Shown here one piece after another: positions 1-8,197 of a stretch of DNA of 64,000 nucleotides. The DNA comes from JADJYF01 sp050186725 (GTDB lineage Bacteria; Pseudomonadota; Gammaproteobacteria; Ga0077536). A model generated the notes under the pieces. That model was not told the DNA's origin, made no database searches, and saw only the letters and a program-made list of their open reading frames with translations. Each line of letters starts with the position of its first letter. The first letter of the stretch is position 1. Position numbers and translations under genes: made by a program. The stretch lies in NCBI GenBank assembly GCA_050186725.1, contig JBFWYG010000011.1, positions 30,933 through 94,932 on the forward strand, read 5' to 3'.

Positions 1-427
1 GTTCGGCCTGCTCGAAGCGACAGTATTCCCAGTTGATACCGGGCCCCGCGGCCGCGCGGCAATCGGGCTGCGCAGTGCCGCGCGATGGCGGCCCATGCAC
101 CGCGAGCGCGGCGCACAGGCCGAGCGCGAGCGCGACGGCGAGCAGCGGCACGCGCGCCGGATGGCGGTCCGCGACCACGCCCGACCGCCGGGATGCGGGC
201 GGCGGCTCGACCTCCGCGGCGCCGTCGCTGGCCGCCTCGTGCAACAGTGGCAAGAGTTCCCGCGACGGCCGCCACTCGCGCCGATCGCGGCTCAGGAGAT
301 CGCTGGGATGGATGCGGCCCAGCCCTGCGTGGCGGGCGATGGCCGCCCACGGAAATGGCCCGCGCACGTCTTCGCCGCGACGCAGGTACCACTGGTCCTC
401 ACCAGGTCGGGAAGCGCTCTGAGTCAT
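1..427 (-). CDS. GYF-like / pentapeptide-repeat membrane protein, 3' part outside window
   Basis: Partial gene read on the minus strand from ATG at 427 and open to the window edge (142 codons). The N-terminus (WYLRRGEDVRGPF, then WRPSREL) resembles the GYF_2/DUF4339 fold used for binding proline-rich or partner peptides. A single membrane helix follows at about residues 90-107 (VPLLAVALALGLCAALAV). The last visible residues, NWEYCRFEQAE, look like the start of a pentapeptide-repeat solenoid. It diverges from the fliK-like gene across 52 bases. The domain reading is inference from short motifs; the partner and the role are unknown. The C-terminal part cannot be judged. Confidence 0.6.
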   Translation of the reverse strand, partial: MTQSASRPGEDQWYLRRGEDVRGPFPWAAIARHAGLGRIHPSDLLSRDRREWRPSRELLPLLHEAASDGAAEVEPPPASRRSGVVADRHPARVPLLAVALALGLCAALAVHGPPSRGTAQPDCRAAAGPGINWEYCRFEQAE

Positions 428-479
428 GCTAGTCCGCCGAGCCCATCAAGTTTGGTCACCGCTGGCCGCTGTCTGCGCC

Positions 480-1691
480 ATGGAGATCCAGTTTCCGACC
501 ACGCTGCCCCTGGCCGTCGCGACGCGCGCCGCGCCGAGCGCGCTGCCGTGGGCGGTGAACGACGTGGTGGTCGCGCAGGTTGTCGGCCAGAAGGACCAGA
601 ACTTCACCAGGCTCGCCATCGGCGATCGACTGGTGCTGGCCCGCACCGAGGCGCCGCTGGCGCTCGGCCAATCGCTCAAGCTGCAGGTCACGTCGCTGGG
701 CGCGCAACCGGTGCTGAAGGTGCTCGACGCCACGCCGCCCGCGGCGGCACAGGCCAGTGCGGTGGATCGTGGGCTCGCGCGGGTACTGCCGCGCCAGGCC
801 GGCGCGGAGGAAGCGCGGCTGCTGGTGCAGGACGTCACGCTGCTCGCGCGCGACACCAAGGCGATCGCTGAACGCCTCGGCCCCCAGGCGAGCGCCGCGC
901 TGCGCGGCGATCTGCGCGAACTGCTCGCCAGCCTGCCGACCCAGGACGACGTGACGGACGCGCCGCGCCTGCGCGACGCGGTCAGCGAGGCCAGCGCGAG
1001 CACCGAGTCGCGCGTGCTGCGCGCACTCACCGAGGGCGCCGCGCCCGACGTGTCGCGTGACCTGCGCGCGCAGCTCGCGCGGGTCGGCGCCGACCTCGCC
1101 GCGCTGCCCGCGCCGGCGCGCGAAGCCCTCGCGACGCTCGTGCGCCACGAGGCACCCGAGAGCGCGGCGCGCACGGAAGCGCCGCCGCCGCCCGGCGACG
1201 TCGCGGACGCGCGGACCTCGCCCCGGCCGGACGCTGGCGTGCCCGACATCAAGCGCCTGGTCGACGGTGTGGTGGCACGGCTCGAAGCCCAGCAGTTGCA
1301 GAACGCCGCCGCGAGCGACACGGCACTGCCAATGTTGGTGGAACTGCCGGTGGCGCGCGGCGCGCAGACCGACATGCTGCAGCTGGCCGTCGAACGCGAG
1401 GCGCGCGCGGCGGAGGACGGACAAGCGGGCCGCACCAGCGTCACGCTCAACCTGCGGCTGGACGACAATGTCGAATTCAGCGCGCGCCTGCAGCTCAGCG
1501 GCGACACGCTGAGCCTGCGCCTGGGATCCACCGACGCCGACTTCAACGCCGAGCTGGAACGCCGCCTTGCGGAACTGGAAACGGGCCTGCTCGGCGCGGG
1601 GCTCAACCTGGGCGCGCTGTTGCTAGCGCCGCTCCAGGTCGATCAGCGGCCGCGCCTCGGCGCGCGCCAGCTCATCAACGAGCGCGTATGA
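480..1691 (+). CDS. FliK-like flagellar hook-length control protein
   Basis: 403-residue Ala/Arg-rich protein. The long low-complexity N-terminal and middle part is followed by a C-terminal domain (about residues 300-390) with the conserved pattern seen in FliK_C proteins (VTLNLRLDDNVEFSARLQLS and LSLRLGSTDADF). FliK acts as the secreted ruler that switches the flagellar export apparatus from hook to filament substrates. The start at 480 (MEIQFPTTLP) is preferred over an in-frame ATG at 426, which lies within the divergent gene. It overlaps the next gene by ATGA. No other flagellar genes are in the window, as is usual for this isolated gammaproteobacterial pair. The family assignment is by pattern and context. 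Confidence 0.75.
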   Translation: MEIQFPTTLPLAVATRAAPSALPWAVNDVVVAQVVGQKDQNFTRLAIGDRLVLARTEAPLALGQSLKLQVTSLGAQPVLKVLDATPPAAAQASAVDRGLARVLPRQAGAEEARLLVQDVTLLARDTKAIAERLGPQASAALRGDLRELLASLPTQDDVTDAPRLRDAVSEASASTESRVLRALTEGAAPDVSRDLRAQLARVGADLAALPAPAREALATLVRHEAPESAARTEAPPPPGDVADARTSPRPDAGVPDIKRLVDGVVARLEAQQLQNAAASDTALPMLVELPVARGAQTDMLQLAVEREARAAEDGQAGRTSVTLNLRLDDNVEFSARLQLSGDTLSLRLGSTDADFNAELERRLAELETGLLGAGLNLGALLLAPLQVDQRPRLGARQLINERV

Positions 1692-1999
1692 ACGGCCCAC
1701 GCACGCAGGCGGTGGAAGTGGCGGTGGCGCTGCACTGGGACGGCGAGCGCGCGCCGCGCGTGACCGCCAAGGGTCGCGGCGAAGTCGCGGCGCGCATCAT
1801 CGCCCTCGCTCGCGAGCACCAGGTGCCGATAGACCAGGAGCCGGGCCTGGTCGAGGTACTCGCCGAAGTGGATCTCGGTCAGCAGATCCCGGACAAGCTG
1901 TTCGTCGCCATTGCCCAGGTCATCGCCTTCGCCTACACCGTTCGCGGCGAACTACCTGAGCGTCTGCGCGCGCGCCATCCCGAACTCGGACGCCGCTAG
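1688..1999 (+). CDS. FhlB, FlhB C-terminal-like export switch protein
   Basis: 103 residues homologous to only the cytoplasmic C-terminal part of FlhB/YscU. The typical stretch PRVTAKGRGEVAARIIALA is followed by EPGLVEVLAEVDLGQQIP. The autocleavage NPTH motif of full FlhB is absent, as expected for short FhlB paralogues. These proteins are thought to modulate or substitute for the FlhB cytoplasmic domain in flagellar export. The start codon overlaps the fliK-like stop (ATGA), so the two are translationally coupled and probably act together. Confidence 0.85.
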   Translation: MNGPRTQAVEVAVALHWDGERAPRVTAKGRGEVAARIIALAREHQVPIDQEPGLVEVLAEVDLGQQIPDKLFVAIAQVIAFAYTVRGELPERLRARHPELGRR

Positions 2000-2011
2000 C
2001 CTGCCAGGCGT

Positions 2012-2764
2012 TCAACGTCGTGCGTCGGGCAGCACGCCCGCGCCGATAGCCAGCGCGCTGTCGCGCGCCGCGCGCGCCGCGGCGCTGTCGCCGCGCGCCT
2101 GCTCGATGTCGGCGATCAAGGTCCACGCAGAAGCCTGCTCGGCGCTGTTCGCCGGCGCGAGCGTCAGCGCGCGCTGCGCGACCTCGCGCGCGCGCGTGAG
2201 ATCGCCGCTGTGCATGTGGGTGCGCGCGAGCTTCTGCCAGACCACTGACTTCGACGGCGCGAGCTTGACCGCGCGCTCGAGCGAGGCCTGCGCGCGATCC
2301 CAGTTCTGCTCGGCCGCGGCGGTATCCGCCGCGTTCACCAGGCTTTGTACCGCCGGACTCAGTGCCGGCGCGGCGACCATCGGCTGCGCCTCGAGCGCGG
2401 CGCCGGGTTCTTCCGGCGGCAGCGGCTCGGCACCGGGCGGCAGCGACACGCCCGGCGGCAGCGCACGGCGTGGCGCGACCTCGCTCGGCGTCTCGATGAT
2501 GAAGCCGCGCTCGGGCTCAGTTTGCCCGAGCCCGTTGCCCGCGCGCGGCGGCGCGGCCACCGGCCTGTCGGGCAAGGGGATTGCGCGCGCCACGGGCGCG
2601 GGTGCCGTCGGCGTCGGCTGAGTGCGCGCGGGACTCTGCACGGTTGGCGGCGCGCTGCGCGTCGCGCGCTCCTCGATGGGCGCGGGCGGCTCGGGTGGGC
2701 CCAGCACACCGCAGGCAGTGAGCAGGGTGGTGAGCAACAGCAGGGCGAGAAAACGCATGGTCAT
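2012..2764 (-). CDS. lpoP: LpoP-like TPR lipoprotein, probable PBP1b activator
   Basis: 250-residue lipoprotein. The signal peptide MTMRFLALLLLTTLLTAC ends in the lipobox LTAC. A Pro-rich disordered spacer (about residues 20-140) follows, then about three tetratricopeptide-like helical pairs (for example NWDRAQASLERAVKLAPS and GDLTRAREVAQRALTLAPAN). The start at 2764 overlaps the mrcB stop (TGATG); an ATG two codons later at 2758 is also possible. In Pseudomonas an outer-membrane TPR lipoprotein, LpoP, encoded beside ponB/mrcB activates PBP1b. Position, lipobox and TPR content match that arrangement. Activation itself is inferred. Confidence 0.8.
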   Translation of the reverse strand: MTMRFLALLLLTTLLTACGVLGPPEPPAPIEERATRSAPPTVQSPARTQPTPTAPAPVARAIPLPDRPVAAPPRAGNGLGQTEPERGFIIETPSEVAPRRALPPGVSLPPGAEPLPPEEPGAALEAQPMVAAPALSPAVQSLVNAADTAAAEQNWDRAQASLERAVKLAPSKSVVWQKLARTHMHSGDLTRAREVAQRALTLAPANSAEQASAWTLIADIEQARGDSAAARAARDSALAIGAGVLPDARR

Positions 2765-5202
2765 CACAGGTCTCGATTGAGCAACTCGTCGAGGCGGTCG
2801 AAGACGCTGCCGCCCGGCGGCGCCGACTCCACCGCCGGCGCGGCCGGTATGCAATCCTCGGCGCGGCGCAGCGGGCTGTCGCGATGCACGGGCATGGCGA
2901 CGCCCATCGGGCACTCTGACGGCAGCAGCGTGCCCGAGCGCAGGTCGACATTGTGCCACTCCACCTCCGGAGGAAGCTGCAATTCAAGCGGCGTGATCGC
3001 GGCGCGCTTCATGGTCGCGGCCCACAATCGCATCGCGCCGCTCGCGCCGGTGAGTCCGGTGGAGGTGTTGTCGTCGCGTCCGATCCACGCGATGCCGAGC
3101 AGGTTGCCGCCAAAGCCGGCGAACCAGCTGTCGCGACTGTCGTTCGAGGTGCCGGTCTTGCCGGCGAGCGGCGTGACGCCGGGGAGATGGGCCGCGAGTC
3201 CCGCAGCCGTGCCCTCCGCCACCACCCGCGTCAGCGCGAAACGCATCAGCGCGGCGGTGGCGGGTTCCATGACAGGCTCGAGCGCGAGGCCGTAACGCCG
3301 CAGCTTGCGCTGCTGCTGGTCGGTGACCGCGTTGATGACACGCGCCGGCACGCGAAAACCGTCGTTGGCGAACGCGGTGTAGATCTCGGCCAGTTCCAGC
3401 GGCGACAGTTCGACCGCGCCGAGCATCACCGACGGGTACTGGCGCAGCTTGCCCGGCACACCGAGGTGTTGCAGGTAGCCGGTGACCCGCGACAGGCCGA
3501 GCTGCAGGCCGAGATTCACGGTGGCCATGTTGTAGGAATGAGTGAGCGCGTTCAGCAGGCTTACCGTGCCGTGCTCCTTCTTGTCGAAGTTCTGCGGCTG
3601 CCAACGCTTGCCGTCGGGCGCGGTCCAGGTCACGGCGCTGTCGGTCAGGGGCGTGAGCAGCGAGTAGCGCGCGGGCTGGCCCAGCGCCAGCGCATAGATC
3701 AGGGGTTTGACCGTCGAGCCAATCGGACGCCGCGCGTCGACCACGCGATTGAAACCGGCGTAGTCCGGGTCGCGATCGGCCACCATCGCGAGCACCTCGC
3801 CGCTCGCCGGATCGAGCACGATGATGGCGCCCTGCAGATTGCGCTTGCGGATGCGCTTCTCGATCTCCGGCAGCGTGCCGCGCATGGCGTCCTCGGCGGC
3901 GAGCTGCACCTCGACGTCCAGGGTGGTGAAGATGTTGAGGCCCGCGGCGTTTAGATCGCGCGGGCTGTATTCGCGGGTCAGCTGGCGACGCACGAGGGCC
4001 ATGAACGACGGGTAATCGTGGCTGCTGCCACCGGCGCTGCCGCGCAGCTTCAAGGGCATGGCGCGCAGCGCGGCGACGTCCTTCTGCGCAATGAGCCCGG
4101 CATTCGCTATCAGTCCCAGGACCACGTCGCGGCGCTTCTTCGCGGCCTCGGGGTGGCGGCGCGGATCGAAGGCGGTCGGACCCTTGATCATGCCGATGAG
4201 GGTCGCGGCCTCCAGCCAGTCGAGCTCCGACAGCGGCTTGGCGAAGTAGAAGTGCGAGGCCAGCTCGAAGCCGTGCACGGCGCGATTGCCGTCCTGGCCG
4301 AGGAACACCTCGTTGATGTAGGTCTCGATGATCTTTTCCTTGCTGTAGCGGCGTTCGAGCGACACCGCCATCAGCATCTCGTTGGCCTTGCGCAGCAGGG
4401 TGCGTTCGTGGGTCAGGTAGAGATTCTTGACCAGCTGCTGGGTGAGCGTGCTGCCACCCTGCACCACGCGCTGGTGCCAGAGATTCACGCCGAAGGCGCG
4501 CAAGAGCCCGATGAAGTCCACACCGTGGTGCTTGAAGAAGCGGCGGTCCTCGACCGCCACCAGGGCGGCGACGAACTGCCTGGGTACTTCGTCGAATGCC
4601 AGCAGCTTGCGGTCCTCGAAGCTCTGCGGATTGATGCGGCCGATCTCGGGCGGCTCGAGGCGCATCAGGTCGATGGCCTGCCCCGTATCGCGGTCGACCA
4701 CCGAGGTCGGCAGTCCCGCGGCGAACTCGATCAGCACGTGGCGTGGCGGCTCGGGAGAATCCCAGAACTTGAAGCCGCGCGAGTAGAACTCGACGCGCTC
4801 GCCCTCTACCCCGTACTGGCCGACCGCGGTGGGGCTGGTCACGCGCTGGTAGCCGAGCGTGTCGAATTTACGCAACAGTCGCTCGCGGCTGACGTTGGCG
4901 CCGGGATAGAGCTCCAGGGGGCGCGCGAAAACCCGCGCGGGCAGCACCCACTGCTTGTGCTCGAAGGCCGTGGTCACCTCGCGGTCCAGCCACAGCCAGT
5001 AGGCGAGCCCCACCAGCAACAGCCAGATGAGCAGGTGACGCAGGAAGAAGCGCGTGCGGCGGAAGCGCGGCGGTCCGGGTGGCTTGGGCGGTTTGGGCGG
5101 CTTGGGGGGCTCACCGCGGGGCGGTCGTCCGCCGCCGCCGCGACGCTGACGCGGTTCGTGGCGAACGCTCGGCAGATCACGCTTCTTGCTGTTGCTCGGC
5201 AC
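2764..5202 (-). CDS. mrcB: Penicillin-binding protein 1B, bifunctional peptidoglycan synthase
   Basis: 812-residue class A PBP that polymerises and cross-links peptidoglycan in the periplasm. A Pro/Lys/Arg-rich cytoplasmic tail precedes one membrane anchor at about 52-72. A UB2H-like region is at about 85-170. The GT51 glycosyltransferase has catalytic E218 in EDRRFF and the QGGSTLTQQ motif. The transpeptidase domain has all three motifs: S496-T-V-K499, S556-Y-N and K682-T-G-T-S. Length fits PBP1B (about 770-850). It is the first gene of a two-gene operon with the LpoP-like lipoprotein that overlaps its stop. Confidence 0.97.
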   Translation of the reverse strand: MPSNSKKRDLPSVRHEPRQRRGGGGRPPRGEPPKPPKPPKPPGPPRFRRTRFFLRHLLIWLLLVGLAYWLWLDREVTTAFEHKQWVLPARVFARPLELYPGANVSRERLLRKFDTLGYQRVTSPTAVGQYGVEGERVEFYSRGFKFWDSPEPPRHVLIEFAAGLPTSVVDRDTGQAIDLMRLEPPEIGRINPQSFEDRKLLAFDEVPRQFVAALVAVEDRRFFKHHGVDFIGLLRAFGVNLWHQRVVQGGSTLTQQLVKNLYLTHERTLLRKANEMLMAVSLERRYSKEKIIETYINEVFLGQDGNRAVHGFELASHFYFAKPLSELDWLEAATLIGMIKGPTAFDPRRHPEAAKKRRDVVLGLIANAGLIAQKDVAALRAMPLKLRGSAGGSSHDYPSFMALVRRQLTREYSPRDLNAAGLNIFTTLDVEVQLAAEDAMRGTLPEIEKRIRKRNLQGAIIVLDPASGEVLAMVADRDPDYAGFNRVVDARRPIGSTVKPLIYALALGQPARYSLLTPLTDSAVTWTAPDGKRWQPQNFDKKEHGTVSLLNALTHSYNMATVNLGLQLGLSRVTGYLQHLGVPGKLRQYPSVMLGAVELSPLELAEIYTAFANDGFRVPARVINAVTDQQQRKLRRYGLALEPVMEPATAALMRFALTRVVAEGTAAGLAAHLPGVTPLAGKTGTSNDSRDSWFAGFGGNLLGIAWIGRDDNTSTGLTGASGAMRLWAATMKRAAITPLELQLPPEVEWHNVDLRSGTLLPSECPMGVAMPVHRDSPLRRAEDCIPAAPAVESAPPGGSVFDRLDELLNRDL

Positions 5203-5242
5203 CGGGTGGGCAATCGCGTGGGAGAGCTCGGAATTCTACCCA

Positions 5243-5274
5243 AAATAAAAGCCCTTCCCGCGAAGGAAGGGCTT
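5243..5274 (-). terminator. Rho-independent terminator downstream of histone-like gene
   Basis: A 10-bp perfect stem (AAGCCCTTCC at 5249-5258 pairing with 5265-5274) with a 6-base loop is followed on the minus strand by TTTTATTTT. It would end transcripts coming from the lysine-rich gene at 5732. The message therefore includes the reading frame between 5565 and 5356. Confidence 0.85.
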
Positions 5275-5355
5275 CAATCGGGTATCTGTCGCGCCGCGCC
5301 TCGTGTCCGTAGGGCTCGAGACATCGGCGTTGCAGCCGTTGGGTTCGGGAGGCAT

Positions 5356-5565
5356 TCAGGAGGACTTGTGCTTCCTGTCGTATTCCCGCTCCCACTTCCT
5401 TGTAAAGGTTTCGACAGCGCGTTTCATCGCAGCCTGCTTGGTACGCTCGGCTTTCCGTTGCCGGGCTTCGGCCCTGCGCTTCGCGAGCCGCTCTCGAACT
5501 TCCGCTTGCGCGGCTTCGATGCGTGCCTGCTCGTCTTCAGGGGACGGGCTGCTCGCTGTCGTTAC
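5356..5565 (-). other. Possible -1 frame extension of the histone-like gene
   Basis: In the -1 frame relative to the gene at 5562-5732, codons stay open from 5565 to a TGA at 5358-5356 (69 codons). No plausible ATG or GTG starts an independent gene of that length; the only ATG is about 24 codons from the end. The predicted peptide is charged and helical (for example EDEQARIEAAQAEVRERL). It would be joined to the 56-residue Lys/Ala protein if ribosomes slip on the A AAA AAG stretch at 5571-5565, giving a 125-residue product. The alternative is a homopolymer sequencing error or a true frameshift mutation. Confidence 0.4.
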
Positions 5566-5732
5566 TTTTTTTTCGCGACCTTCTTACGGGCTGCCTTTTT
5601 CTTGGTGGCCTTCTTCGCCACCTTCTTCTTCGCTACCTTCTTCTTGGCGGCAGGCGCCTTCTTCTTGGCCACCTTCTTCTTTGCCACCGCGGCGACCTTC
5701 TTCTTCGCCGCCTTCTTCTTTGCCTTCGCCAT
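5562..5732 (-). CDS. Lysine/alanine-rich histone H1-like protein
   Basis: 56 residues made almost wholly of AKKK/KKVAKKK repeats, like the C-terminal tails of bacterial H1-like proteins (AlgP, PhaF, HctB). It very likely binds DNA or polyphosphate non-specifically. The start at 5732 (MAKAKKKAAKKK) is chosen because AAAGGGGG lies about 10 bases upstream; an ATG at 5750 has no such site. The gene ends AAA AAA AAG TAA within a run of eight A. That contains the heptamer A AAA AAG directly before the stop (see the extension entry). A terminator follows at 5274-5243. Confidence 0.75.
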   Translation of the reverse strand: MAKAKKKAAKKKVAAVAKKKVAKKKAPAAKKKVAKKKVAKKATKKKAARKKVAKKK

Positions 5733-5788
5733 GTACAGGCCCCCTTTCAACTATTGGTTGAGGTTAATAACGCAACACCACGGTGGCC

Positions 5789-5817
5789 TATATACATCAC
5801 AAAAAAGTTAACTGCAA
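5789..5817 (-). promoter_or_regulatory. Candidate sigma-70 promoter of the histone-like gene
   Basis: On the minus strand TTGCAG (5817-5812) and TATATA (5794-5789) are separated by 17 bases in an AT-rich stretch about 55 bases upstream of the start codon at 5732. The match is partial and there is no experimental support. The -35 hexamer coincides with one arm of the adjacent hairpin. Confidence 0.4.
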
Positions 5818-5837
5818 CGAAATTGCAGATTTTTTTT
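5812..5837. terminator. Probable terminator after adk (bidirectional shape)
   Basis: CTGCAA (5812-5817) pairs with TTGCAG (5823-5828) over a 5-base loop. On the plus strand eight T follow; on the minus strand TTAACTTTTTT follows. It lies about 95 bases downstream of the adk stop on the minus strand, so the minus reading is the relevant one. The stem is short, so efficiency is uncertain. Confidence 0.5.
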
Positions 5838-5929
5838 GCATGCGCATGCATTCCGTGCTACGCCCACGCGGCGCGCGCGACCTTGCAGTACATGTCGGCA
5901 CGCATCGCTCCAGCTTTACTCGCGGGCGA

Positions 5930-6580
5930 TCAAGCTTCGATGGCCGCGATGATCTTGCGCTTGATCGCATCGACTTCACCGATGCCGTCGACGCGCACGT
6001 ACTTCAGTCCGCTGTTGCCACTCGCCTGCGCCGAATACAGATCGATCAATGGCGCGGTCTGCTCGTGATACACAGCAAGGCGCTTGCGCACGGTGTCTTC
6101 GCGATCGTCGTCACGCTGGATCAGATCCTCGCCGGTGATGTCGTCCTTGCCGGCGACCTTGGGCGGGTTGAACACCACGTGATAGGAACGTCCGGAAGCG
6201 AGGTGCACACGACGACCCGACATGCGTCGCACGATCTCCTCGTCGTCGACCGCTATTTCCACCACCACGTCGATGCTGACGCCGGCCGCGGCGAGTCCGT
6301 CGGCCTGCGGAATGGTGCGCGGGAAGCCGTCGAACAGGAAACCGCGCGCGCAGTCCGGCGCCTGCACGCGTTCGCCGATGAGCCCGAGAATGATGTCGTC
6401 GGACACCAGGCCACCGGCGTCCATGATGCCTTTGGCCGCGAGGCCGAGCGGCGTACCCTCGCGCACCGCGGCGCGGAGCATGTCACCGGTGGAAATCTTG
6501 GGAATGCCGAAGTGCGCGCAGAGCAGATCGCCCTGGGTGCCTTTGCCGGCGCCCGGCCCTCCTAGCAGAATGAGTCGCAT
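5930..6580 (-). CDS. adk: Adenylate kinase
   Basis: 216 residues. It catalyses ATP + AMP = 2 ADP in the cytoplasm. The P-loop GGPGAGKGTQ is at 7-16, the AMP-binding segment STGDMLR at about 30-36, DGFPRT at about 84-89, and a long LID domain (GRRVHLASGRSYH onward, about 122-160) with the Arg-rich DREDTVRKRL. The LID lacks zinc cysteines, as in other gammaproteobacterial enzymes. Length matches E. coli Adk (214). It is monocistronic and divergent from the Mth938 gene. Confidence 0.97.
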   Translation of the reverse strand: MRLILLGGPGAGKGTQGDLLCAHFGIPKISTGDMLRAAVREGTPLGLAAKGIMDAGGLVSDDIILGLIGERVQAPDCARGFLFDGFPRTIPQADGLAAAGVSIDVVVEIAVDDEEIVRRMSGRRVHLASGRSYHVVFNPPKVAGKDDITGEDLIQRDDDREDTVRKRLAVYHEQTAPLIDLYSAQASGNSGLKYVRVDGIGEVDAIKRKIIAAIEA

Positions 6581-6722
6581 GCCTGTTCCCTCGTCAGTTG
6601 CTGTGGAATTCGTGGCCCTGGCGCGGCGCGCCGCCAGGGGCGGTCCGCGCGGCGGCGAGCCTGCTCGCTCGGCGCCGTGCTGCGCTTAGAATGAGCGGGC
6701 GCAGATTATCGCCGTCCAGCCC

Positions 6723-7094
6723 ATGAAAATCGATTTCGATCCGCCCCCCGGTGTCATTACCATCGCCGCCTACGGCCCAGGCTGGATTCGCGTACGCGAT
6801 CAGCGTATCGAGGTGCCCTGCGTGGTGGCGATGGACGGCGTGCACCGGGAACTGCTGCCGGCTCGACTCGAAGAACTGGGGGCCGAGCACCTCGACCGCG
6901 TGCTGGCGCTCGGCCCGGAGATCGTGCTGCTCGGGACCGGCGCTCGGCAACACTTCGTCGATGTCGCGCTGGTCGCGCGCCTGGCGAGTGCCGGCGTGGC
7001 GCTCGAGATGATGGACACCGGTGCCGCCTGCCGTCTGTTCAACATTCTGAGCAGCGAGGATCGCGCCGTCGCGGCGGCGCTGTTCATGATCTGA
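6723..7094 (+). CDS. Mth938-like (DUF498) protein
   Basis: 123 residues matching the small Mth938/NDUFAF3 fold: an N-terminal beta segment (ITIAAYGPGWIRV), the conserved LGPEIVLLGTGARQHF block, and a C-terminal LEMMDTGAACRLFNIL. The family is widespread; the mitochondrial member NDUFAF3 assists complex I assembly, but a bacterial role is not established. It is a single gene between divergent adk and convergent rpoS. Confidence 0.85.
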   Translation: MKIDFDPPPGVITIAAYGPGWIRVRDQRIEVPCVVAMDGVHRELLPARLEELGAEHLDRVLALGPEIVLLGTGARQHFVDVALVARLASAGVALEMMDTGAACRLFNILSSEDRAVAAALFMI

Positions 7095-7122
7095 CGGCAC
7101 GCCGGGCAGTAAGCCCCGGCCC

Positions 7123-8184
7123 TCACAGATCGGCGAACAGGGCGTCGACCGAGAAACCCTCGCGCTCGAGGATGTGCCGCAGGCGACGCAGCGCTTCGAT
7201 CTGGATCTGGCGGACGCGCTCGCGGGTCACGCCGATCTCGTTACCGACCTCCTCCAGCGTGGCGATCTCGCGACCGTTCAGGCCGAAGCGCCGCTCCACC
7301 ACCGCGCGCTGCTTGTCGTTCAGCTGCTTGAGCCAGGTGGCGAGATGACGCTGCACGTCCTCGTCCTGCAGCAGGTGCGCCGGATCGCGATTGTGCTCGT
7401 CGGGAATGGTTTCCAGCAGCGAACGCTCGGAGTCACGCTCGGCCGGCACGTCCACCGAGGCGATGCGCTCGTTCAAGCCGAGCATGCGCTTGACGTCGTC
7501 GAGCGGCCGATCGAGCAGCGTGGCCACGTCCTCCGGGCTCGGTTCGCGATCGAGTTTCTGCGCCAGCTGGCGGGCAGCGCGCAGGTAGATGTTGATTTCC
7601 TTGATCACGTGTATCGGCAGACGGATGGTGCGCGTCTGGTTCATCAGCGCGCGCTCGATGGTCTGTCGAATCCACCAGGTGGCGTAGGTGGAGAAACGGA
7701 AGCCGCGCTCGGGATCGAACTTCTCCACCGCGCGAATGAGTCCCAGGTTGCCCTCCTCGATGAGGTCGAGCAGGGCCAGGCCGCGGTTCATGTAGCGCCG
7801 CGCGATCTTCACCACCAGGCGCAGGTTGCTCTCGATCATGCGCTTGCGCGCCAGACCGTCACCACGCAGCGCGAGGCGCGAGAACTTGACCTCCTCCTCC
7901 GCCGTCAGCAGCGGGGAGAAGCCGATTTCGTTGAGATAGAGACGAGTGGCGTCCATGTCGCCCTGGGACACCTCGCCCGGGGCGAACTGTGGCGTCTCGG
8001 CGCTGACCTCGCCCTCGAGGGCGGCCGCCTCGCCTAGCGCTTCGAAGTCTGGTTCGAGTTCGGCCAGTTCGCCGTCGGCGTCGAGTTCGGTGTCGAACTC
8101 CGCCTCGGCATCGCCCGGGCCACCGCTCTCGGTCAGGTCGTCGGACGCTTCGCTTGCGGGATCTTTGCCTCGGGGTCCGGCCAT
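7123..8184 (-). CDS. rpoS: RNA polymerase sigma factor RpoS (sigma-38)
   Basis: 353 residues. An acidic, poorly conserved N-terminus (about 1-74) is followed by region 1.2 (DMDATRLYLNEIGFSPLL) and region 2 with the -10 recognition/melting segment RFSTYATWWIRQTIERAL. Region 3 follows, then the region 4 helix-turn-helix GVTRERVRQIQIEALRRL at the C-terminus. It directs stationary-phase and general stress transcription. The N-terminal extension makes it slightly longer than E. coli RpoS (330). Position directly after nlpD is the classic arrangement and separates it from RpoD. Confidence 0.96.
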   Translation of the reverse strand: MAGPRGKDPASEASDDLTESGGPGDAEAEFDTELDADGELAELEPDFEALGEAAALEGEVSAETPQFAPGEVSQGDMDATRLYLNEIGFSPLLTAEEEVKFSRLALRGDGLARKRMIESNLRLVVKIARRYMNRGLALLDLIEEGNLGLIRAVEKFDPERGFRFSTYATWWIRQTIERALMNQTRTIRLPIHVIKEINIYLRAARQLAQKLDREPSPEDVATLLDRPLDDVKRMLGLNERIASVDVPAERDSERSLLETIPDEHNRDPAHLLQDEDVQRHLATWLKQLNDKQRAVVERRFGLNGREIATLEEVGNEIGVTRERVRQIQIEALRRLRHILEREGFSVDALFADL

Positions 8185-8197
8185 CGGTGCTCCACGG

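Noticed and set aside
480..1999. Flagellar gene cluster
   Set aside because: Only the isolated fliK-like/FhlB pair is present; neighbours are envelope and housekeeping genes.
4018..5811. 597-codon plus-strand frame opposite mrcB and the histone-like gene
   Set aside because: Shadow of mrcB. The Phe-rich end is just the complement of Lys codons.
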